From NCBI GenBank assembly GCA_016285215.1, contig JAEEQI010000074.1, positions 1-11,544 on the forward strand: 11,544 bases of DNA. The letters are read 5' to 3'. The notes below the pieces were generated by a model. It saw only the letters and a program-made list of their open reading frames with translations. It did no database searches and was not told the DNA's origin. Source of the DNA: Bacteroidales bacterium (GTDB lineage Bacteria > Bacteroidota > Bacteroidia > Bacteroidales > UBA932). Position numbers and translations under genes: made by a program. Below are positions 6,674-11,544 of this stretch, one piece after another; position 1 is the first letter of the stretch; each line of letters opens with the position of its first letter.

Positions 6674-7506
6674 ACGCAATCCTGAAAACGCTCCGGAATC
6701 CGGACAATAAGACGAAGGCCAAACATAGCCGGCTTGTTCCACGCATAGATGGGCCGAACCCAGGTCTGGCAGATGCGCGCAAAGCGCGTCCAGCGCTCAA
6801 AATCGAGTGCCTTCAGGGCCGAAACCAGCCGGATGGTGCGCGAACGCTTTTTCATATGGCTCTCCCAGCCCTGCTCCAGGCGGGAAGGATCCGAAAAACG
6901 CTCCACAATGCGCTTCTGGTCAAAATAGCCGAAGTGGAACAGGTACAGGTCTTTGGCAATGTGGAAATTCTTGCCCTTGACGCGGTGGAAGCCGCTGCCC
7001 CAGGTGAGCGGGCGCGCCAGCACCGAAGCCTTGGTGTACCGCGTTCCCAGCTGCGCGTAATGCCGCTGCTGCAGGAAAGGACGGTCTTCCACAATATCGG
7101 GCTCCTCCCCCAGCTTCTGGCCAAAATCCAGGCCCAGGGCCGAAACCGAATCGCAGATGTCCAGCCGGCTCAGAAACTCCGGAAGGGACAGCCCCAGCGC
7201 GGGGTCTGCAATCACAAACTCATCGGCGTCGGTGCCTATCACCAGGTCGTAACCCGCGGCAAAAAGCTCCGCCGCCCGGGCCGAGAGAAACTTTAATCGG
7301 CCCTTATCGTGCTCCACCACCGTGGAGCCAATCTTCTCTGACTTTTGGGTGTGGACGCCCTGGCAGAAAGCGGGAATCTCCTGGTCCAGGCCGTCAAAAT
7401 ACACATACAGGTTCTCCAGCCCCAGCTGCCCGCCATAGTACTCCACCCACTTGCGCAGGTAGAAGTTGTCGTTTCGGACCATAGTGAGGGCGGCTATCCT
7501 TTTCAT
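6670..7506 (-). CDS. Glycosyltransferase, Glyco_tranf_2_4-like (PF13704)
   Basis: This 278-residue protein has the features of the Glyco_tranf_2_4 group. These are MKRIAALTMVRNDNFYLRKWVEYY (start to 24), in which the 'MVRNE...W..Y' pattern is diagnostic, then a GLENLYVYFDGLDQ segment, and GTDADEFV (91-98) with the DAD metal-binding triad. WGSGFHRVKGKN and LYLFHFGYFDQKRI carry the His and aromatic residues found towards the C-terminus of this family. No signal peptide or membrane helix is visible; the basic, aromatic C-terminus might bind the membrane surface. Its ATG overlaps the uvrA stop (ATGA) and its own stop overlaps the next transferase start. It is the first of three glycosyltransferases and probably adds one sugar to a lipid-linked glycan; donor and acceptor cannot be read from the sequence. 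Confidence 0.8.
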   Translation of the reverse strand: MKRIAALTMVRNDNFYLRKWVEYYGGQLGLENLYVYFDGLDQEIPAFCQGVHTQKSEKIGSTVVEHDKGRLKFLSARAAELFAAGYDLVIGTDADEFVIADPALGLSLPEFLSRLDICDSVSALGLDFGQKLGEEPDIVEDRPFLQQRHYAQLGTRYTKASVLARPLTWGSGFHRVKGKNFHIAKDLYLFHFGYFDQKRIVERFSDPSRLEQGWESHMKKRSRTIRLVSALKALDFERWTRFARICQTWVRPIYAWNKPAMFGLRLIVRIPERFQDCV

Positions 7507-10331
7507 AGATACTGGGCTGTAAAGGTTTTTCCGCTCTTCTTGAGGTCTTCGGGGGTGCCGGCAAACACCACCTGGCCGCCCCGGTCTCCGGCGTCGGGTC
7601 CCAGGTCAATGACCCAGTCGGCGCTGCGGATCACGTCCACGTTGTGCTCTACCACCAGAACCGTATGGCCCTTGGCAATGAGCACGTCAAACGCCTTGAG
7701 GAGCTTCTCCACGTCGTAGAAATGCAGGCCCGTGGTGGGCTCGTCAAAGATGAAGAGGATGCGCTCACGGCCGCCGGCGGCCAGCGACAGGAAGTACGCC
7801 AGCTTGATGCGCTGGCTCTCTCCGCCGCTCAGCGTGCTGGACGGCTGGCCCAGCTTGATATAGCCCAGGCCCACGTCCACCAGCGGCTGCAGTTTGGCGG
7901 CAATGGACTTGGCCGCGTCTTCCTTCTGGGCGCCAAAGAAAGCGATGGCTTCCTCCACGCTCAGGTTCAGGATATCGTCTACATTCAGACCCTGGTAACG
8001 CACCTCCAGAATGTCCGGTTTGAAGCGTTTGCCGCCGCAGCTTTCGCAGACCATGGTCACATCGGCCATAAACTGCATCCCAATCTTTACAAAGCCGTCT
8101 CCCTGGCACTCGGGGCAGCGGCCGCCCTCCTGGTTAAAGGAGAAGAACGACGGCGTGTACCCGTTGATGCGGGCGTACTGCTGCTCGGAAAGGAGCTTGC
8201 GGATATCGTCGTAGACTTTCAGGTAGGTAACGGCGTTGGAGCGGGAACTCTTGCCTATGGGGTTCTGGTCCACATACTCCACGCGGGTTATGCGATTGAG
8301 GTCACCGGCCAGTCCCTTGAACGTGCCCGGAAGGTCTCCGGTCTCGTTGAGACGGCGGTGCAGGGCCGGGTACAGGATGTCTCCCACCAGCGAGCTCTTG
8401 CCGCTGCCGGATACACCGCTTACCACGGTAAAAGCGTTTAGGGGGAACTGAACGTCAATGTCCTTGAGGTTGTTCTGCATAGCGCCCTGCACGGTAATGC
8501 TGTACCGCCAGGGGTTCTTCTCCCGCACGTACGGCTTCCGGATGCCGGCCAGGTACTGCAGGGTGAGGGATTGAGATACGCTCGCCCCTTCGGGACTCGG
8601 TATGACAGGGTTTGTCATCCCGAGCGAAGCGAGAGGATCTCCTTGATATACTATCTCTCCCCCATTGGTGCCGGCCTTGGGGCCCAGGTCAATGAGGCAG
8701 TCGGCGCTGCGGATAATCTCAGGGTCGTGCTCCACCACCACCACGGTATTGCCAATGTCCCTCAGGCGCTTGAGAACCGCAATGAGGCGCTCGGTATCGC
8801 GGGGATGCAGGCCGATGGAAGGTTCGTCCAGGATGTACATACTGCCCACCAGGGAGCTGCCCAGGGCCGTTACCAGGTTCACCCGCTGGCTCTCACCGCC
8901 AGAGAGGGTATTCATAGTACGGCTCAGCGTAAGGTACCCAAGACCCACGTCCTCGATGCACTGCAGGCGGTACTCAATCTCCTCGATGGTCTTCCCCGCC
9001 ACCTCCTGCTCGTAGGCCGTTAGCTCAACGCCCTTGAACCATTGGAGGAGTTCCTCCACGGTCATAGAAAGGAGGTCGTGGATGGTTTTTCCGGCCACTT
9101 TTACGTACAGGGCCTCTTTGCGGAGGCGGCTGCCGCCGCAGGCGTGGCAGGTGGTGCGCCCGCTGTAGCGGGACAGCATATATTTGTACTGGATCTTGTA
9201 GCGGTTGCTCTCGACCCACTCAAAGAATTCGTCTATGCCCACTATGGTGGACTCGTCTCCCTGCACGGAGCGGCTCTCCCAGAGCGTGCGCCGCTGGGCC
9301 TCCGTGAGCTTGCAATAGGGCTCGAAGATGGGAATGCCGTATTTCTCGGAATTGCGGACCACCTGGTCTTTGAACCAGCTCATCTTGTCTCCCCTCCAGC
9401 AGGCTATGGCACCGTCGTAGATGCTCTTGGTCTTGTCCGGAACCACCAGGTCCTCGCTCACGCCCACAATCTTTCCCAGGCCGCCGCACACCGGGCAGGC
9501 GCCCAGCGGGCTGTTGAACGAGAAAAGGTATTCGTCGGGCTTGCGGAAGACAATGCCGTCCCGCTCAAAACGGGAAGAGAACGTCTTCATAGACGACTGG
9601 TCCCAAAGCGCCATATCGCCGTCGCCTTTGTCAAAGGCCGACTGGATGGAAGCGTTGAGACGCGTGCGCATATCCTCGTCCAGGGAACCGGAAGTCTTTA
9701 CGCGGTCTACCAGCAGCAGAAGGCCGGCGGGGTATTTTCCGTCCATCTTGAGCACGTCCTCAATCTGGAGGATGGAGGCATCGGCGGGATTAAACAGACG
9801 GCCGAAGCCCTCTTCCTTGAGGGCCAGCATCAGCTCCACGTGGTCCTGGCGGCTGTCCCAGCGGAGGTTAGCCAGAATGTACAGCGCACGGGGCTTGCCG
9901 TCGTCAATGTAATCCAGCACGTCCTTGACGGACTGGGCCTTTACCTCCTCCCCGCTCACGGGGCTGTAGGTGCGGCCAATGCGGGCAAACAGCAGGCGCA
10001 GGAAATCGTAAATCTCGGTGGTGGTGGCAACGGTGGAACGCGGGTTCCGGATGTTCACCTTCTGCTCTATGGCAATGGCCGGCGGAATGCCGTCAATGGC
10101 CTCCACGTCGGGCTTGGCCATTCGGCCCAGGAACTGGCGGGCATAGGACGAGAGGCTCTCTGCAAAGCGGCGCTGACCCTCTGCAAACAGGGTGTCAAAC
10201 GCCAGCGAGCTCTTGCCGCTGCCGGATACGCCGGTAACCACCACAAGGCGGTTGCGGGGAATCTCCACCGTAATGTCCTTGAGGTTGTTGACCCGGGCGT
10301 GCCGGATGACTATGTTTCCTTCGGCCGGCAT
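7503..10331 (-). CDS. uvrA: UvrA excinuclease subunit with inserted palindrome
   Basis: UvrA is the damage-sensing ATPase of nucleotide excision repair, acting with UvrB as a dimer on DNA. The 942-residue protein is complete. It has Walker A1 GVSGSGKSS (34-42), the UvrB-binding region with EQKVNIRNPRST (89-100), CxxC pairs at 279/282 and 395/398, signature LSGGES (476-481) and Walker B ILDEPS (500-505). The second half has Walker A2 at 639-647, the zinc module Cys739/742/762/765, a second LSGGES (834-839) and FDEPTTGLH (862-870). The linker before the second half (about 564-587) is encoded by a palindromic repeat that keeps the frame open. All catalytic motifs are intact, so it is probably functional. 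It starts 3 bp after the UpxY-like gene and its stop overlaps the next transferase start, an unusual setting for a repair gene. Many Bacteroidota carry two UvrA paralogues; which type this is was not determined. Confidence 0.95.
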   Translation of the reverse strand: MPAEGNIVIRHARVNNLKDITVEIPRNRLVVVTGVSGSGKSSLAFDTLFAEGQRRFAESLSSYARQFLGRMAKPDVEAIDGIPPAIAIEQKVNIRNPRSTVATTTEIYDFLRLLFARIGRTYSPVSGEEVKAQSVKDVLDYIDDGKPRALYILANLRWDSRQDHVELMLALKEEGFGRLFNPADASILQIEDVLKMDGKYPAGLLLLVDRVKTSGSLDEDMRTRLNASIQSAFDKGDGDMALWDQSSMKTFSSRFERDGIVFRKPDEYLFSFNSPLGACPVCGGLGKIVGVSEDLVVPDKTKSIYDGAIACWRGDKMSWFKDQVVRNSEKYGIPIFEPYCKLTEAQRRTLWESRSVQGDESTIVGIDEFFEWVESNRYKIQYKYMLSRYSGRTTCHACGGSRLRKEALYVKVAGKTIHDLLSMTVEELLQWFKGVELTAYEQEVAGKTIEEIEYRLQCIEDVGLGYLTLSRTMNTLSGGESQRVNLVTALGSSLVGSMYILDEPSIGLHPRDTERLIAVLKRLRDIGNTVVVVEHDPEIIRSADCLIDLGPKAGTNGGEIVYQGDPLASLGMTNPVIPSPEGASVSQSLTLQYLAGIRKPYVREKNPWRYSITVQGAMQNNLKDIDVQFPLNAFTVVSGVSGSGKSSLVGDILYPALHRRLNETGDLPGTFKGLAGDLNRITRVEYVDQNPIGKSSRSNAVTYLKVYDDIRKLLSEQQYARINGYTPSFFSFNQEGGRCPECQGDGFVKIGMQFMADVTMVCESCGGKRFKPDILEVRYQGLNVDDILNLSVEEAIAFFGAQKEDAAKSIAAKLQPLVDVGLGYIKLGQPSSTLSGGESQRIKLAYFLSLAAGGRERILFIFDEPTTGLHFYDVEKLLKAFDVLIAKGHTVLVVEHNVDVIRSADWVIDLGPDAGDRGGQVVFAGTPEDLKKSGKTFTAQYL
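8573..8641. repeat. REP-like palindromic repeat inside uvrA
   Basis: An imperfect inverted repeat has inner arms CTCGGTATGACA (8596-8607) and TGTCATCCCGAG (8613-8624), matching at 11 of 12 positions around a GGGTT loop. The outer parts begin GAGAT on the left and end ATCTC on the right, with CGCTCG and CGAGAG-like sequence inside them. The GAGCGAAGCGAG core next to GGATCTC is typical of short palindromic repeats usually seen between genes in many bacteria. Here it lies within uvrA, is 69 bp long (23 codons) and adds no stop. No second copy is seen in the window. Confidence 0.7.
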
Positions 10332-10334
10332 TCT

Positions 10335-10949
10335 TTACTCTATCTTTTCCAGCATTCTGTCCGGGATGTACGACGAAGCCACGGCTATCACGCCTTCTAC
10401 GCACACCAGCAGGCGGCGGTCTTTCTTGATGCGTTTGATGTAGCCTTCGGCCCCTTTGAGCGGTCCGTCAATGACGCGGACCTTGTCTCCCTGCGCCAGC
10501 TTCACCAGGTTGGTGGTGTAGAAGGTGAGGCCGTCTCCGCCGTTTTCCGTTAACAGGCGGAAAGACTCCATCTGCTTATCCGGGATGGTGGCCCACTTCT
10601 TGAAATCGGCCGTTTTGTAGATGAAGCCCAGCAGCCGGCCCAGAATCATTTCGTCCTTGAGGCGGGCGTCTACGGAGATGATTTCATCTTCATTGGCCCT
10701 TAGGAAAATGAGGGAGGCCACCAGGGGTTTGCGCTCGTAGATAATGGGGCCTTCCTGGATGTAGCGGCTGTCTTTGCGGTGATTGGCGTCTACCAGCGAC
10801 AGCCTCTTGGATACCTTCAGGTACTCCTGGCCTTTGAGCTTGTCTTTCTGGACGGGAAGGTAGGTTTCCAACTCCATATCGGACAAGATGTCCTCCATTT
10901 GGAACACCTTGTTGAAGAAAACCTTAATTGCGTACCATTTCTTGTCCAT
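10335..10949 (-). CDS. UpxY-like NusG-family antiterminator
   Basis: The 204-residue protein has the two parts of a specialised NusG paralogue of the UpxY type. The N-terminal NGN domain starts KKWYAIKVFFNKVF (3-16) and includes the strand LVASLIFLRANEDEI (76-90). A family-typical segment, IPDKQMESFRLL (122-133), follows. The C-terminal KOW domain is LAQGDKVRVIDGPLKGAEGYI (151-171), ending GVIAVASSYIPDRMLEKI as in UpxY. UpxY proteins bind RNA polymerase and allow transcription to read through long surface-polysaccharide operons. The ATG at 10949 is chosen because it gives the standard N-terminus and lies about 18 nt after a predicted start site; the ATG at 10973 is upstream of that site. It is the first gene of the minus-strand run and precedes uvrA by 3 bp. 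No UpxZ-like partner is present. Confidence 0.85.
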   Translation of the reverse strand: MDKKWYAIKVFFNKVFQMEDILSDMELETYLPVQKDKLKGQEYLKVSKRLSLVDANHRKDSRYIQEGPIIYERKPLVASLIFLRANEDEIISVDARLKDEMILGRLLGFIYKTADFKKWATIPDKQMESFRLLTENGGDGLTFYTTNLVKLAQGDKVRVIDGPLKGAEGYIKRIKKDRRLLVCVEGVIAVASSYIPDRMLEKIE

Positions 10950-10970
10950 TGACCCCGGTAGATAAGTAGA

Positions 10971-11002
10971 CAAAGGTACAACTTTATTACGGCACTACCA
11001 AA
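10971..11002 (-). promoter_or_regulatory. Promoter of the UpxY-uvrA-glycan operon
   Basis: TTTG (11002-10999) is followed after 20 bp by TACCTTTG (10978-10971), a full match to the Bacteroides -33/-7 consensus. The start site would fall near 10967, leaving about 18 nt before the ATG at 10949. There is no room for the long leader in which UpxY recognition normally occurs. It is back-to-back with the GH92 promoter, with 12 bp between the two -33 elements. Confidence 0.75.
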
Positions 11003-11014
11003 TAGTAAGAAGTA

Positions 11015-11045
11015 TTGATAGAGTAGAAGATTATTCCTAAATTTG
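11015..11045 (+). promoter_or_regulatory. Promoter of the GH92 gene
   Basis: TTG (11015-11017) is followed after 20 bp by TAAATTTG (11038-11045), a perfect TAnnTTTG. The last G lies 5 bp before the GH92 ATG, so transcription would begin within about three bases of the start codon and give a nearly leaderless mRNA. The 20-bp spacer is the same as in the promoters of the fimbrial and UpxY-like genes. Confidence 0.7.
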
Positions 11046-11050
11046 TTCTT

Positions 11051-11544
11051 ATGAAGAACTTGACAAAACTGTTTTGGGCCGCCTTGTTAGCCCTTGTGTG
11101 TGTGGAAGTTCCGGCACAGGAACTCATCCAATACGTGAATCCGCTTGTGGGCACGGCCGGCTTTGGCAACGTGTACCCGGGCGCGCAGGTGCCCTTTGGC
11201 GGCATCCAGATAAGCCCAGACACGGACGATTACGACTACGACACCGCAGCCGGATACAAGTACACCCGGGAAGCCATCCTGGGTTTCAGCCTCACGCACC
11301 TGAGCGGAACGGGCATCCCGGACCTGGGAGATTTCCTCTTTGTCCCCGGCACGGGCTCGCTCAAACAGGGCACCTTCAGCCACAGCACCGAGGCAGCGTC
11401 CCCCGGCTACTACAGCGTGCGGCTGGAAGACTATGACGTAAAGGCAGAGATGACGGCCGCCAGCCTCAGCGGCGCCTTCCGCTTCACCTACCCCGCGGCA
11501 GATTCAGCCTTTGTACTCATCAATGTAAACCATAGCTTGAGATG
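11051..11544 (+). CDS. GH92 alpha-mannosidase, N-terminal part
   Basis: The first 164 codons are visible and the gene runs off the window. It starts with a Sec signal peptide (MKNLTKLFWAALLALVCVEVPAQE) with probable cleavage after VPA or AQ, pointing to the periplasm or cell surface. The mature start YVNPLVGTAGFGNVYPGAQVP and then FGGIQISPDT, AAGYKY, ILGFSLTHLSGTGIPDLGD is highly typical of glycoside hydrolase family 92, calcium-dependent exo-alpha-mannosidases (mostly 1,2-linked) that Bacteroidota use on N-glycans and yeast mannans. This part belongs to the N-terminal beta-sandwich domain; the catalytic acids lie further on and cannot be checked. There is no other frame choice because the signal peptide fixes the start. 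It diverges from the UpxY-like gene and no SusC/SusD pair is seen on this side. Confidence 0.93.
   Translation, partial: MKNLTKLFWAALLALVCVEVPAQELIQYVNPLVGTAGFGNVYPGAQVPFGGIQISPDTDDYDYDTAAGYKYTREAILGFSLTHLSGTGIPDLGDFLFVPGTGSLKQGTFSHSTEAASPGYYSVRLEDYDVKAEMTAASLSGAFRFTYPAADSAFVLINVNHSLR

Noticed and set aside
8573..8641. Palindrome as a disruption that makes uvrA a pseudogene
   Set aside because: The frame is open through it, its length is a multiple of three, and all downstream motifs of the second ATPase half are intact.
9042..10553. A 503-codon open frame on the plus strand
   Set aside because: It is antisense to uvrA and the UpxY-like gene, both of which have complete family motifs; high GC content removes stops from the opposite strand. 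Its product has no recognisable features.
1..11544. CRISPR, tRNA, rRNA or insertion sequence
   Set aside because: No direct-repeat array, cloverleaf, rRNA motif or transposase-like frame was seen on either strand.

Overview
The window looks like a chromosomal piece of a GC-rich member of the Bacteroidota, probably Bacteroidales. The reasons are a UpxY-type NusG paralogue, type V (Mfa/FimA-like) fimbrial lipoproteins, a GH92 mannosidase, no Shine-Dalgarno sequences, and several matches to the Bacteroides promoter (TTG, about 20 bp, TAnnTTTG). No rRNA, tRNA, CRISPR, integrase or transposase is visible.

Left part (1-2909): the last codons of a plus-strand gene end at 41 and meet a minus-strand DUF47 (PhoU-like) gene across a strong bidirectional terminator. 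Diverging from DUF47 are two plus-strand lipoprotein genes 3 bp apart that resemble Bacteroidales fimbrial subunits or tip/anchor proteins. The second overlaps the last gene of the opposing operon tail-to-tail by 29 bp.

Main part (10973-2881, minus strand): one compact run of eight genes. In transcription order these are a UpxY-like antiterminator, uvrA, three small GT-A-type glycosyltransferases, then rmlA, rmlC and rmlD for dTDP-L-rhamnose synthesis. uvrA and the three transferases are chained by ATGA overlaps. rmlA has a putative promoter of its own, and the rml genes overlap each other. rmlB is absent from the window. The locus probably makes a rhamnose-containing surface glycan. The odd member is uvrA, a DNA-repair gene inside a glycan operon. 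Its coding sequence also contains an in-frame palindromic repeat of the kind usually found between genes.

Right part (11051-end): a plus-strand gene for a secreted GH92 alpha-mannosidase, cut by the window edge, diverges from the UpxY-like gene. The intergenic region holds two clear back-to-back promoters.

Most interesting points: the palindrome inside uvrA, the UpxY-uvrA-glycosyltransferase arrangement, near-leaderless promoter positions for the GH92 gene and rmlA, a hairpin at the predicted 5' end of the DUF47 transcript, and the convergent overlap of fimbrial and rhamnose genes. I see no clearly new enzymatic system; the novelty lies in arrangement and regulation.
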